Below, piece after piece: positions 25,241 through 34,477 of a stretch of 64,000 nt of DNA. The stretch is from the NCBI RefSeq assembly GCF_029697505.1, contig NZ_JARJEF010000003.1, positions 186,001 through 250,000 on the forward strand, given 5' to 3'. The DNA comes from Pseudophaeobacter profundi. Lineage in GTDB: Bacteria > Pseudomonadota > Alphaproteobacteria > Rhodobacterales > Rhodobacteraceae. The notes under the pieces were generated by a model that saw only the letters and a program-made list of their open reading frames with translations, ran no database searches and was not told the DNA's origin. Every line of letters begins with the position of its first letter. Position 1 is the stretch's first letter. Position numbers and translations under genes: made by a program.

Positions 25241-25839
25241 TGGGCATTACTCACCTGCTAGAAGATTTTGGTACCGCAGTCATCGTTCCCCCAGTCGTTC
25301 AAGATGTCTCGGAAGAGGTAATCGAAGAGGAACGGTTGGTGTCTTTTGAAAAAGGCTATAGCGCCGGCTGGGACGACGCCGTGACCGCGAAAGACAAGGA
25401 AAACACCAAGATTTCCGCCACTTTGGCAAGCTCGCTAGAGGATCTGAACTTCACCTTCAAAGAGGCGCAATCGCAGCTAATCGAATCGCTGGACCCGATG
25501 TTCAAGGTTCTGACCAGCGCAGTCCTGCCCGACACCATGGCGGCGACCTTTGGTCACCATATCGTCGATCAGATGGTTGATATGGCAAAATTCCACACGG
25601 ACCAACCGATGAGCATCTTTGCCTCACCGGGCGAAGGCGCCGCAGTGCGCGCCCTATTGCCCGATTCTTTTTCAACACCGGTGCAGGTTCAGGAAGACGA
25701 ACAGCTCGCGCCGGGTCAGGCCTATCTGCGGGTTGGTAGTACAGAACGCGAAATAGACAGTTCAGGGCTGGTTGAATCCATCAAGGATTCAATCGACGCC
25801 TTCACCTATCACGTTAAAGAGGACAGAAATTATGGATGA
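25240..25839 (+). CDS. FliH-like export ATPase regulator
   Basis: 199 aa. FliH binds and regulates FliI and tethers it to the C ring via FliN. The N-terminal FEKGYSAGWDDA near residues 36-47 is the usual FliH GY..GW signature, followed by a helical stretch. The C-terminal half, with VLPDTMAATFGHHIVDQMVD, fits the FliH/V-ATPase-E-like domain. Its position between fliF and fliN supports this. FliH is weakly conserved, so the name depends partly on order. It overlaps fliN by 8 bases. Confidence 0.75.
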   Translation: MGITHLLEDFGTAVIVPPVVQDVSEEVIEEERLVSFEKGYSAGWDDAVTAKDKENTKISATLASSLEDLNFTFKEAQSQLIESLDPMFKVLTSAVLPDTMAATFGHHIVDQMVDMAKFHTDQPMSIFASPGEGAAVRALLPDSFSTPVQVQEDEQLAPGQAYLRVGSTEREIDSSGLVESIKDSIDAFTYHVKEDRNYG

Positions 25840-26128
25840 CGCCGACGATCTCAAGAAGAAAGCCACCGACGCCTCCAACCCCTTTGTGTCGGTTCCCGTC
25901 GAGGTGGTTGTCTCGGTTGGCAAAGCCCGTCCCTTGGTGCGTGAATTGGTTAACCTGGGCGAAAATGCAATTCTGGCGCTGGACAAGCGCGTTGATGATC
26001 CCGTTGATCTCTATGTTGGGGACCGCCTGGTCGCCCGTGGTCAGCTTGAAGAAATGGAAGGCGATCAAGCCGGTCAACTGGCCGTGCGCCTGACCGAGAT
26101 TGCCGATTTGCAAAACGGCCTGGGATGA
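25832..26128 (+). CDS. fliN: Flagellar switch protein FliN
   Basis: 98 aa. FliN forms the lower part of the C ring and docks FliH/FliI. The SpoA-type domain covers most of the protein: VPVEVVVSVGKARPLVRELV then GENAILALDKRVDDPVDLYV. ATG 25832 is chosen for its AAGAGGA site. The frame is open 20 codons further into fliH. Its partner FliM is not encoded in the window. It overlaps fliP by four bases. Confidence 0.93.
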   Translation: MDDADDLKKKATDASNPFVSVPVEVVVSVGKARPLVRELVNLGENAILALDKRVDDPVDLYVGDRLVARGQLEEMEGDQAGQLAVRLTEIADLQNGLG

Positions 26129-26871
26129 CACGCACAGCCACCATAGCCTTTACTGTCCTGATCGCCTGCGCAGCGCTGATGCTGCCGCAGGCGGCACTGG
26201 CACAGGAGCTGAACCTGTCGATGGGCGACGGGCAGTCGATATCGGCCCGCTCGATCCAGCTGATCCTGCTGATTACCGTGCTCAGCCTGGCCCCCGGCCT
26301 GTTGATCATGATCACCTGTTTTCCCTTTCTCGTCACCGTGTTGTCGATTCTGCGTCAGGGCATTGGCCTGCAGCAGGCCCCACCCAACATGATGATGATC
26401 AGCCTGGCGCTGTTTCTCACCTATTTTGTGATGGAACCGGTGTTTACCGAGGCCTGGCAAACCGGCATCAGCCCGCTGATCGAAGAACAGATCGACGTGG
26501 AAACCGGCATGATGCGCAGCCTGGAGCCTTTTCGCGGCTTTATGGCCAATCGGCTTGATCCCGATACCTTTTACGCCATTGCCGATCTGCGCCCTGGCTT
26601 GGAAGAAATCGACCCAACCCCCGAGGCACCGCTTTCGGTATTGGTGCCCAGCTTTCTGCTGTCAGAGATCTCGCGCGCCTTTCAGATCGGCTTCTTGGTC
26701 TTTCTGCCCTTCCTGGTCATCGACCTGGTTGTCGCCGCAGTTCTGATGTCGATGGGGATGATGATGGTGCCGCCTGCGGTGGTCTCTCTACCGTTCAAGC
26801 TGGCCTTCTTTGTCGTCGCCGACGGCTGGAGCTTGATCGCAACCGCCTTGGTGCGCAGCTATTATCCCTAG
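26125..26871 (+). CDS. fliP: Flagellar export gate protein FliP
   Basis: 248 aa with a cleavable signal peptide (residues 1-25, ending ALAQ), as known for FliP, then about four membrane helices. The core is RSIQLILLITVLSLAPGLLI, FPFLVTVLSILRQGIGLQQA and IGFLVFLPFLVIDLVVAAVL. It ends the fliF-fliH-fliN-fliP operon; fliO is not visible, as usual in this group. Confidence 0.96.
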   Translation: MTRTATIAFTVLIACAALMLPQAALAQELNLSMGDGQSISARSIQLILLITVLSLAPGLLIMITCFPFLVTVLSILRQGIGLQQAPPNMMMISLALFLTYFVMEPVFTEAWQTGISPLIEEQIDVETGMMRSLEPFRGFMANRLDPDTFYAIADLRPGLEEIDPTPEAPLSVLVPSFLLSEISRAFQIGFLVFLPFLVIDLVVAAVLMSMGMMMVPPAVVSLPFKLAFFVVADGWSLIATALVRSYYP

Positions 26872-26922
26872 CCGCTAAAATAAGACATAAATCCCGCAGG
26901 GTGCCTGTGGCATTCTGCTTTC

Positions 26923-26949
26923 ACAGCCCCGGTTCTGCACCGGGGCTGT
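26923..26949 (+). terminator. Terminator of the fliF operon
   Basis: A perfect 10-bp stem ACAGCCCCGG / CCGGGGCTGT with a 7-base loop is followed by TGTCG. The T tract is weak. Confidence 0.65.
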
Positions 26950-27020
26950 TGTCGTATGTCCACATGCCCTTCTGCCCGTCTTGGCCCATGGCTGATTGGG
27001 ATTAGGCAGAATTATCTTGC

Positions 27021-27043
27021 TGAACGTTATGATATAACATTAT
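27021..27043 (+). promoter_or_regulatory. Zur-box-like palindrome upstream of the COG0523 gene
   Basis: GTTAT and TATAAC half-sites around a short AT centre (TGAACGTTATG-A-TATAACATTAT) agree with the proteobacterial Zur consensus GAAATGTTATA-N-TATAACATTTC at most arm positions. It lies 52 bases before the GTPase start, where Zur repressor sites are known for COG0523 genes. Confidence 0.65.
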
Positions 27044-27094
27044 ATATCCAACTCAGTCATCGTTCGCCGCCTAGAAAAGCCAAGGAACCACCCC

Positions 27095-28306
27095 ATGCGT
27101 GACACTGCCCTATCTGATACCCGCCTCCCCGTGACCGTTCTGTCCGGCTTTCTTGGGGCTGGCAAAACGACATTGCTCAACCGTGTCTTGAACAACCGTG
27201 ACGGGCGGCGTGTCGCCGTCATCGTCAACGACATGTCCGAGGTAAACATCGACGCCGACCTGATACGAGAAGGCACCGAACTCTCGCGTTCCGAGGAAAC
27301 GCTGGTGGAAATGTCCAACGGCTGTATCTGCTGCACCCTGCGTGATGACCTGCTCAAAGAGGTGCGCAAACTGTCGCAAGAAGGCCGCTTTGACTATCTG
27401 TTGATCGAATCGACCGGAATTTCAGAACCGCTTCCCGTGGCGGCGACCTTTGATTTTCGCGACGACCAAGGCCAGAGCCTGTCTGACGTGGCACGGCTCG
27501 ACACCATGGTCACCGTGGTCGATGCGGTGAATCTCTTACAGGATTTTTCCAGCCATGACTTTCTCAATGATCGTGGAGAATCGCTTGGCGAAGAAGACAA
27601 CCGCAGTCTGGTGAGCCTGCTGACCGAACAAATCGAATTTGCCGATGTTGTGATCCTCAACAAGGTGACAGATGCAGGCGCGGCCCGTACCCAAAACGCG
27701 CGCAAGATCATCCGGGCCCTGAATGGCGATGCCAAAATCATCGAAACGGATCATTCCGAGGTGGCAACCGATACCATCCTCGACACGGGCCTGTTCAATT
27801 TTGACACCGCCCATGAACACCCGATGTGGGCAAAAGAGCTTTATGGCTTTGCCAACCACACCCCCGAAGATGAAGAATACGGTATCGAATCCTTCGCCTA
27901 TCACGCCCGCGCGCCTTTTGATCCGCACAAACTACATACCGTATTGAATGGCACGCTGCCGGGGGTGATCCGTGCCAAGGGGCATTTCTGGATCGCAACC
28001 CGGCCCGACTGGGCCGCCGAATTCAGCCTGGCCGGAGCGCTGTCTTCAGTGGCTCCGTTAGGCCGGTGGTGGGCCTCGGTACCGCAGGACCGCTTGCCCG
28101 ATCATCCACAGGCGCAGGCCGAAATTGCCCGCAACTGGGTAGAACCCTGGGGCGACCGGCGTCAGGAGCTGGTCTTCATTGGTGCCGGACTTGAACGTGA
28201 AACCATCTGCGCGCGACTGAATGAAGCCTTGCTTGATGTGGATGATTACCAGCCCGACGCCTGGGCCGATATGGCAGACCCCTTTCCGCAGTGGGGACAA
28301 CGCTGA
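27095..28306 (+). CDS. COG0523 (CobW/ZigA-type) metal-chaperone GTPase
   Basis: 403 aa. COG0523 G3E GTPases deliver Zn2+ or other metals to client enzymes; the Zur-controlled members act in zinc starvation. Walker A GFLGAGKT is at residues 18-25, the metal-site CxCC at 77-80 (SNGCICC), then [14 protein letters not shown] and the NKVTDA base-specificity region. The C-terminal domain ends [12 protein letters not shown], which is typical of the ZigA/YciC type. The upstream Zur-like box supports zinc control rather than cobalamin or nitrile hydratase work. It is a single gene between flagellar operons. Confidence 0.9.
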   Translation: MRDTALSDTRLPVTVLSGFLGAGKTTLLNRVLNNRDGRRVAVIVNDMSEVNIDADLIREGTELSRSEETLVEMSNGCICCTLRDDLLKEVRKLSQEGRFDYLLIESTGISEPLPVAATFDFRDDQGQSLSDVARLDTMVTVVDAVNLLQDFSSHDFLNDRGESLGEEDNRSLVSLLTEQIEFADVVILNKVTDAGAARTQNARKIIRALNGDAKIIETDHSEVATDTILDTGLFNFDTAHEHPMWAKELYGFANHTPEDEEYGIESFAYHARAPFDPHKLHTVLNGTLPGVIRAKGHFWIATRPDWAAEFSLAGALSSVAPLGRWWASVPQDRLPDHPQAQAEIARNWVEPWGDRRQELVFIGAGLERETICARLNEALLDVDDYQPDAWADMADPFPQWGQR

Positions 28307-28388
28307 CGCAACCGATCCGGTCTTGTTGTTTGGGTCGCGCGTGTCTGTCCTGAACGGGGAAAAGTGACACCTTAGCCCGCAGAAACGA

Positions 28389-28423
28389 ATCCCCCCAAAC
28401 CGTCGGCAACGGTTTGGGGGGAT
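28389..28423. terminator. Strong hairpin between COG0523 and flgI
   Basis: A perfect 15-bp stem (28389-28403 with 28409-28423) has a 5-base loop and no T tract. It lies between convergent genes and can serve both directions. Confidence 0.75.
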
Positions 28424-28449
28424 CTGTAACACAGGCAATCGACAGAGGC

Positions 28450-29553
28450 TTAGCGCACGACAAACTCGGCATGTAGAGCACCTGCTGCCTTCAGGCTCTT
28501 GAGGATATCAATCATGTCACGGGGTGAGACACCCAGCGCATTGAGGCCAGCCACCACTTCCGACAGCGAGGTGGTTTCGCGCACCTCGGCCAGCTGGATG
28601 CCGTCTTCTTCATCAATGGCAGCATTGGTTCGCGGTACCACAACGGTTTCGCCATCAGAGAAGGGGCTGGGCTGCGACACGAGGGGGGCTTCTTCGATCC
28701 GCAGGGTCAGATTGCCCTGGGCCACGGCCACCCGCGAGATCCGCACGTCACTACCCATCACAATGGTACCGGAGCGTTGATCCACCACCACGCGCGCCTT
28801 GCGCTGGGGTTCCACCAGCAGGTTCTCCAGCCGACCCAGCGCGTGAGCAGTAGAGCGCGCATTTGTACGTTTGATGTCAATTTCGACCGTGCCAGAATCG
28901 CGCATCAGGGCAACGCCGCGCCCGAATTCATCGTTCACCACCCTCTCGATCCGCTCGGCAGTCGTGAAGTCGGGTTCCCGCAGGGCCAGGCGCATGGTGG
29001 ACAGCGAAGACAGATCAAAGCCGATCTCGCGTTCAACCCGCGCACCCGATGGAATACCACCCGAGGTCGGCACACCCTGGGTCACGGTCGCGCCATCACC
29101 TTCGGCTACGGCACCGCCGGCCAGGATATTGCCCTGAGCCACCGCATAGATCTGCCCGTCCGCAGCATTCAGCGGCGTCATGATCAGGGTACCGCCCAGC
29201 AGGCTCTTGGAATCGCCGATAGCGGAAACCGTAACATCCACGGTACCGCCCACCCGCGCAAACGGCGGCAGGGTTGCGGTGACAAAGACCGCCGCCACAT
29301 TCTTCGGCCGGAACTGCTCGCCGGTCACATTGACCCCAAGACGTTCCAGGATATTGGTCATGATTTCCTCGGTGAAGGGCGAATTCCGCAACCCGTCCCC
29401 AGTGCCGTTCAGACCGACCACCAGGCCATAGCCCACCAGGTCATTGCCGCGTACCCCGTCAAATTCGACAAGGTCCTTCAGGCGGATTGCATTGGCCTGG
29501 GCCAGGGTCGGCAACAGCAGGCAGGCGATCAAAAGGCGAAGGAATTTCATCAT
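28450..29553 (-). CDS. flgI: Flagellar P-ring protein FlgI
   Basis: 367 aa, signal peptide ending PTLAQA (residue 20). FlgI forms the peptidoglycan-level P ring. Family regions are IRLKDLVEFDGVRGNDLVGY then GLVVGLNGTGDG, NILERLGVNVTGEQFRPKNV and VVAGLNALGVSPRDMIDILK then SLKAAGALHAEF at the end. The first ATG of an ATGATG pair overlaps the flgL stop. It is the last gene of the flgE-flgK-flgL-flgI block; its chaperone flgA is at 10642. Confidence 0.97.
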   Translation of the reverse strand: MMKFLRLLIACLLLPTLAQANAIRLKDLVEFDGVRGNDLVGYGLVVGLNGTGDGLRNSPFTEEIMTNILERLGVNVTGEQFRPKNVAAVFVTATLPPFARVGGTVDVTVSAIGDSKSLLGGTLIMTPLNAADGQIYAVAQGNILAGGAVAEGDGATVTQGVPTSGGIPSGARVEREIGFDLSSLSTMRLALREPDFTTAERIERVVNDEFGRGVALMRDSGTVEIDIKRTNARSTAHALGRLENLLVEPQRKARVVVDQRSGTIVMGSDVRISRVAVAQGNLTLRIEEAPLVSQPSPFSDGETVVVPRTNAAIDEEDGIQLAEVRETTSLSEVVAGLNALGVSPRDMIDILKSLKAAGALHAEFVVR

Positions 29554-30557
29554 TACATGTGCTTCACAAGGCTGAGCTGGGCACTGCGCGCGGTCACAGT
29601 ATAAAGAACTTCCAGCTGCGTTTCTGTCGACTTCAACTTGGCAGAGGTCTCATATTGATCCACCAGGACGATCTCGTTGAAGGCCAGGCTCAGCGCGGTT
29701 TTGCTGGCTTGATTTCGGGTACTTACCCGCTCTAGCTGCGCTTCCATGAAACCAATATCAGCCTGCACGTTGATCAGGCGATCCGTACTGTCGGACAGCT
29801 CGGCCCCGCCTTTGCGTGCCAGATCTTTTTGGGTTCCGGTAGACAGGCCAAGCGCCGGTTCATCCAACAGGGCAATGATGGCAAAGCTCTGCAGGGCGCT
29901 TTTCAGATCAGGATCATCGGCGCGCAAGTCAAGCGAGATCTTTTCTCCGTCGCCCACCTCTACCGGAGAGAGAGAGGTGGTAGATCCATTGTACATGGCG
30001 GCGTCAAACCCGGCTGGATCAGCAAACCAATCCTTCACCGCCTGGATGATGTCGTCCGCATCGGTCAGGCCGGCGACTTCGCCCACCAGTTCCGTCATCA
30101 ATGTATCTTTGCTGTTGAGCGGCGTGGTCCCGGTTGCTGTCCCGGCAAACAGGCTGCGCCCACCAGCCCAGCCGTTAAAGGAACTGATCGCAACGTCCAA
30201 CTGCCGCTCTGCCTCCAGGGCAAAACGGGCCGCATCGGTACCCGTCATGGTGGCCGAGACCGAAAAGACATCATCACGCATTTTCTGAGTGCTTTCCTGA
30301 ACCCGCGACAGGTTGTCCTGGATGCTTAGCGCAAACAGCTTGGTTTCACCCGTCGCAACCATCTGACTGGTGATCCGGTTCAGGTTGTTTTCAATATCTG
30401 CCAAGTAAGAAAAATCGCCACCCAGCTCTGCGGTCAGGTTGGATTTCTTACCCGTCGAAACCTCGCGTGACAGGGTTGCAAGATCCAGCTTCAGCTCTGC
30501 GTTACGATTGCGCAGAAAGCTATGTGTGGTCAGGTCGCCATAAGATTTATAGATCAT
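29553..30557 (-). CDS. flgL: Hook-filament junction protein FlgL
   Basis: 334 aa. FlgL is the second junction protein between hook and filament and resembles flagellin at both ends. The N-terminus has LDLATLSREVSTGKKSNLTA; the C-terminus has LSLAFNEIVLVDQYETSAKL, then a flagellin-like EVLYTVTARSAQLSLVKHM end. It follows flgK by three bases and overlaps flgI. The assignment over flagellin rests on the order flgE-flgK-flgL. Confidence 0.92.
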   Translation of the reverse strand: MIYKSYGDLTTHSFLRNRNAELKLDLATLSREVSTGKKSNLTAELGGDFSYLADIENNLNRITSQMVATGETKLFALSIQDNLSRVQESTQKMRDDVFSVSATMTGTDAARFALEAERQLDVAISSFNGWAGGRSLFAGTATGTTPLNSKDTLMTELVGEVAGLTDADDIIQAVKDWFADPAGFDAAMYNGSTTSLSPVEVGDGEKISLDLRADDPDLKSALQSFAIIALLDEPALGLSTGTQKDLARKGGAELSDSTDRLINVQADIGFMEAQLERVSTRNQASKTALSLAFNEIVLVDQYETSAKLKSTETQLEVLYTVTARSAQLSLVKHM

Positions 30558-30560
30558 GAA

Positions 30561-32006
30561 TTAGATCCTCAAAAGAGATTGCATCATCTCATCGATCGCC
30601 GAGAGCATCTTGGCGTTCGCCGCATAGGCGTTTTCGATAAGCATCATATTTTGCAGTTCGGCATCCGAATCCACCCCAAGGGCCAGTTCGGCCTTGGCCA
30701 TCTCGGTATAGCTGGTCGCGGCATAGCTCATGATGTTGTTGGCGCTGTCGGTATCACGGGCAAACCGCGACATAAGAGAGGCGGTAAGCGTGTTCATATC
30801 TGCCGAGATATTGCCCAGCTTGGTGGTAGAAATGGTGCGGTTTTCGGCCAGGGCATCAGAATATCCGATCAACTGGCTGGCATCACCCGGATCGCCCTGC
30901 GTTGCCGCATAAAGGCCATCCCGGAAGCGCCAGGTTTCTGCCTGGCCATCCATCGCCACCAGATCATTCAATTCAAGCCGCGCCGAGATACCAACCGTAT
31001 CGGCGGCATCAAAGGCGCCACCACCATCCGTGAAAATCCCCGCATCAGTCACGCCGATTGTGGCATCCAGCGCCGGATCCTGAAACCGTTCGATCAAATC
31101 GCGTGCCACCGCGTCCAGATCATTCTGGGCCTCAACGGCGGCGGTATCGCGAATTTCAAACTGCGCAATCAAGGTGCCGCCACGCAGCTCTCCGCTGGCA
31201 GAGGTATCCATCGCCCGGCCATTGACTTCCAGCCCTGACAGCAACCCGTTATCCTGGGTCATATGCGGTTCGATATTGCGTTTGGCGTCAAAGCTCAGCT
31301 CGGCTGCCTTGCCATCCAGCAGGGCAACACCGCCAACAGAATAGAGCGCAACCCGCCCCTGCCCCCGCTGTACCACATTGACGGGAATCGCCTGGTTCAC
31401 CTTGTCAATCAACAGATCACGCTGATCTTCCATGGCCGAGGTTGTCGCGCCCGCCGCCTGCGAGACCACAATGCGGGCGTTCAGCTTTTCAAGCTCTTTC
31501 AACTGATTGTTGAGATTGTCGACCTGCACATCAATGGCTGTCTCGGCAGCAACCCGTTGTTTGTTCAACCCCTGCGCGGCAGTGGTAATCGACTGGATCA
31601 CCAGATCCGCCTTTACCGACAGGTCATGCAGGCGTTCCACCGAATCTGGTCGCGACGTTGCCTGTACCAGAGCGGCGTCAAAATTCGACATTTGTGCGGC
31701 GATCGAGGTGCCGTCATCAACGATGCCAACATAGTCTGACATGCGTGCATAAAAATTGGCAAAGACCTCTGATCTGCCAAATTCAGCCTCGGCCTTGCGG
31801 GTCGAGGATTGCAATGCGGGGTCGATATTGCGCTGAACATCGCCAATCCTCACCCCTGGTGCGTACTGCCCAGAGGAGAGGTTCAGTCTTTGAGAAGAGT
31901 AGCCGGGCGTCAGCGCATTTGCCAGGTTCTCTGAGGTCACTTGGGACAACCGCGCATTGGCTGTCAGCCCGGTCATCGCGGAGTTAAGCGCACTTGTGAT
32001 AGACAT
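30561..32006 (-). CDS. flgK: Hook-filament junction protein FlgK
   Basis: 481 aa. FlgK is the first junction protein on the hook tip. The family N-terminus (SALNSAMTGLTANARLSQVT then SENLANALTPGYSSQRL) and C-terminus (MMLIENAYAANAKMLSAIDE, ending MMQSLLRI) are present. GDVQRNIDPALQSSTRKAEA supports FlgK over FlgE. It lies downstream of flgE by 44 bases with no obvious separate CtrA site, so it probably shares the flgE promoter. Confidence 0.95.
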   Translation of the reverse strand: MSITSALNSAMTGLTANARLSQVTSENLANALTPGYSSQRLNLSSGQYAPGVRIGDVQRNIDPALQSSTRKAEAEFGRSEVFANFYARMSDYVGIVDDGTSIAAQMSNFDAALVQATSRPDSVERLHDLSVKADLVIQSITTAAQGLNKQRVAAETAIDVQVDNLNNQLKELEKLNARIVVSQAAGATTSAMEDQRDLLIDKVNQAIPVNVVQRGQGRVALYSVGGVALLDGKAAELSFDAKRNIEPHMTQDNGLLSGLEVNGRAMDTSASGELRGGTLIAQFEIRDTAAVEAQNDLDAVARDLIERFQDPALDATIGVTDAGIFTDGGGAFDAADTVGISARLELNDLVAMDGQAETWRFRDGLYAATQGDPGDASQLIGYSDALAENRTISTTKLGNISADMNTLTASLMSRFARDTDSANNIMSYAATSYTEMAKAELALGVDSDAELQNMMLIENAYAANAKMLSAIDEMMQSLLRI

Positions 32007-32050
32007 TTCCGGCCACTCTTTCTAAGTCGAGATCAAGATATCAGCGATGT

Positions 32051-33352
32051 TTACCGCTTGATGTTGGTGGTTTCCTGAAGCATCTCATCGACGGTCTGGA
32101 TCACTTTGGCGTTGGACGAATAGGCCCGCTGCGTCTTGATCATATCCGTCAGTTCGGTGGCCACATCGGTTGCCGATTCTTCACGTGCATTGGATGCGAT
32201 ATCGCCGGTTGGACCATCCCCCGCATCCCACAGGAAGTAGGATCCGCTATCCGACGAGGGCAGATAGGTCTGGTTGTCCATCGACTTCAGCCCGTTCAGG
32301 TTGGGCACATCCACCAGCGGAATCTTGTAGATCACGCGGCTGGCACCGGAATCGTAGTTGGCGCGTACATAGCCCTGCGGATCGACCTCGACGCCAACCA
32401 TGGTGCCCACTTCAGAGCCGTCCTTAGTCACTGTCGCCGGGGCAAAAGTATCGGACAACTGGGTCAGACCTTCGCTTTCACCGATCATACCAACCGAGAT
32501 TTCCACCGGGCCGCCATCGACGCTGACCACGAAGCTGCCCGTGGCCGGGTCATAGGCCCCGCCAGAGATCGCTGTCACCGAAGCAAGCGAACCGCCTGCG
32601 GTCCGGCTATCATTGAAAGTCACGGTATATTCCCCGATCACCGCACCACCAGAGGCACTATCGGTGATCGACATGGTCCATTCATTCGACGACCCCGTGG
32701 CAGGCACGGTTGGGGTATAGGTAATCCCCAGGGTCTGCGAGCTGCCAAGGTTGTCATAATATTCAACCGTCATGTTCCGCACGGTCCCGGCGCTGCCAGC
32801 TTCGGTGTCGGTTGCCGGCAGGTTGACGCCAAGGCCAACGGCTGTCGTCGGCTCACCTGTCAGTTGGTTCATGTTGTACTGCACCGGCTCAAGGCCTTCG
32901 GCCGTATCACGCGGTCCATCAGAGACGGTGCCATCGGGGTTGGCCGGCCAACCCAGAAGAACCAGACCTGAATTGGTCGTCAGGTAGCCTTCCTCATTGG
33001 TGCGGAACGACCCGGTTGTGGTCATCATCATGGTAGGCGAACCGTTGTTGCCCTGCACCTCTGTCAAAGAGGCAACTGGCAACATGCCGCGACCACTGAC
33101 CGCCAGGTCGGTTGCGTTATTGGTCCCCACCAGAGGGCCACGCTGGTCAATCAGACGCATATTGCTGGAAGAAACACCACCCGCAGTATAGCGCCCACCG
33201 GAGGTACCAATCACCATGGATTGGAAATCGGTCTGCACCCGTTTGTAGCCACTGGTAGAAGAGTTTGCGATATTGTCCGAAATTGCGGCCAAGGAGCTCG
33301 CGTTTGCGCTCAAGCCGGATACACCGGCGTTCAGGGCGGAAGAAATGGTCAT
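32051..33352 (-). CDS. flgE: Flagellar hook protein FlgE
   Basis: 433 aa. FlgE polymerises into the hook outside the cell. Rod/hook-family ends are present: ALNAGVSGLSANASSLAAIS then DNIANSSTSGYKRVQTDFQS, and MIKTQRAYSSNAKVIQTVDE at the C-terminus. The middle includes a FlgE D2-like region (NMTVEYYDNLGSSQTLGITY). It has its own upstream region with a CtrA-like site and leads flgE-flgK-flgL-flgI. Confidence 0.96.
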   Translation of the reverse strand: MTISSALNAGVSGLSANASSLAAISDNIANSSTSGYKRVQTDFQSMVIGTSGGRYTAGGVSSSNMRLIDQRGPLVGTNNATDLAVSGRGMLPVASLTEVQGNNGSPTMMMTTTGSFRTNEEGYLTTNSGLVLLGWPANPDGTVSDGPRDTAEGLEPVQYNMNQLTGEPTTAVGLGVNLPATDTEAGSAGTVRNMTVEYYDNLGSSQTLGITYTPTVPATGSSNEWTMSITDSASGGAVIGEYTVTFNDSRTAGGSLASVTAISGGAYDPATGSFVVSVDGGPVEISVGMIGESEGLTQLSDTFAPATVTKDGSEVGTMVGVEVDPQGYVRANYDSGASRVIYKIPLVDVPNLNGLKSMDNQTYLPSSDSGSYFLWDAGDGPTGDIASNAREESATDVATELTDMIKTQRAYSSNAKVIQTVDEMLQETTNIKR

Positions 33353-33413
33353 GTTGCGCCTTTCTGCTGCAATAAGTCGATCGTTCTTGCAGCAACAGCT
33401 AGCGCATCAGCAC

Positions 33414-33428
33414 TTAACGGGCGGCTAA
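33414..33428. promoter_or_regulatory. CtrA-like site upstream of flgE
   Basis: TTAA-N7-CTAA has one mismatch to consensus. It lies in the 129-base gap between motB and flgE, 62 bases before the flgE start, and fits a promoter for flgE-flgK-flgL-flgI. Confidence 0.5.
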
Positions 33429-33481
33429 CAGATAAAATGCAATTTATCCGCCGCCGCCCTAGGGTAGTGTTTATTGGGGTA

Positions 33482-34315
33482 TCAGTCGCGCAAAAGGATG
33501 ATTTCCACCCGGTTATTGCGCACCGACATCGGATTTCTAACCGCCAGCGTACGATCTGCATGGCCGGTAACGCGGTGGATTCGGCTGGATTTCAGCCCCC
33601 CCGAATCAAGCAGCGCACGGGTGGCATTGGCGCGGGCATAGGACATTTCCCAAACCGGATTCTGTGCCAGGACAACCGGATGCGACTGCACATGACCACT
33701 GATCGCGATATTATTGGTCACGCTGCCGCTGATCCGCGCGACCATGCGCACCAGATCCCTGAACAGCGGCGTCGGTTCCGCCCCATCGCCAACAAAAAGT
33801 GGGACGTCTTCGGTTTCAAACAGCTCGATGATCAGGCCTTCATCGGTGACCTGCGTGATAATGTGGCGCGACATCTCGACCGAGACCATGCTCTCGCCGC
33901 CGCGACCCTGAAGCTGCTCTTCGATGGCGCGGAACCTGCTGTCTTCCTCGGCCTTTTCGGCATCATTGACGCCGGTTTCGCCCTGCGCCTTTTGCGCATC
34001 CATCGGATTGATGTCTGTCGCGCCTGTGCCGGACTGCGGTTGGATGTCTTCGGTGAACATACTGTCACCCTGGAAGGCCCCATTGCCGCCACCCGAAATT
34101 CGGCTTAGCGGGATAGAGGGCGAAAAGTAATCCGCCAGCCCTTTGCGTTGCTTTTCAGTTGTTGCGTTCAATAGCCACATCAACAAGAAGAACGCCATCA
34201 TGGCTGTCACAAAGTCGGCATAGGCCACCTTCCAGGCGCCCCCATGGTGGCCACCGCCACCGCTGACTTTTTTCCTCTTGATGATAATAGGCGCCATTCC
34301 ATCTTTTGCGCTCAT
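33482..34315 (-). CDS. motB: Flagellar stator protein MotB
   Basis: 277 aa from the ATG at 34315; a run of GTG codons at 34327 could add four residues. MotB anchors the stator to peptidoglycan and carries the ion-binding aspartate. The single membrane helix contains AYADFVTAMMAFFLLMWLLN, with D34 as the expected proton site. The C-terminal OmpA-like domain shows NIAISGHVQSHP and the SYARANATRALLDSGGLKSS region. It is separated from motA by 12 kb and has its own CtrA-like site. Confidence 0.95.
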   Translation of the reverse strand: MSAKDGMAPIIIKRKKVSGGGGHHGGAWKVAYADFVTAMMAFFLLMWLLNATTEKQRKGLADYFSPSIPLSRISGGGNGAFQGDSMFTEDIQPQSGTGATDINPMDAQKAQGETGVNDAEKAEEDSRFRAIEEQLQGRGGESMVSVEMSRHIITQVTDEGLIIELFETEDVPLFVGDGAEPTPLFRDLVRMVARISGSVTNNIAISGHVQSHPVVLAQNPVWEMSYARANATRALLDSGGLKSSRIHRVTGHADRTLAVRNPMSVRNNRVEIILLRD

Positions 34316-34363
34316 ATCCACCACCACTAATTTTCACCCATCACTGGGATAGCAGCAGGAGCG

Positions 34364-34378
34364 TTAACTGGTCCCTAA
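34364..34378. promoter_or_regulatory. CtrA-like site upstream of motB
   Basis: TTAA-N7-CTAA lies 48 bases before the motB start, with the CTAA half-site and a further TTAA just beyond. One mismatch to consensus. Confidence 0.5.
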
Positions 34379-34477
34379 CAATTAAACTTGCCGGCAGTTA
34401 AGCTTTATCAATGGAAGGTTGCAGCCCCAGGAGACCGGCACCCCTACCTGACAGGCAGAGGCACCGAATCTGATCGT

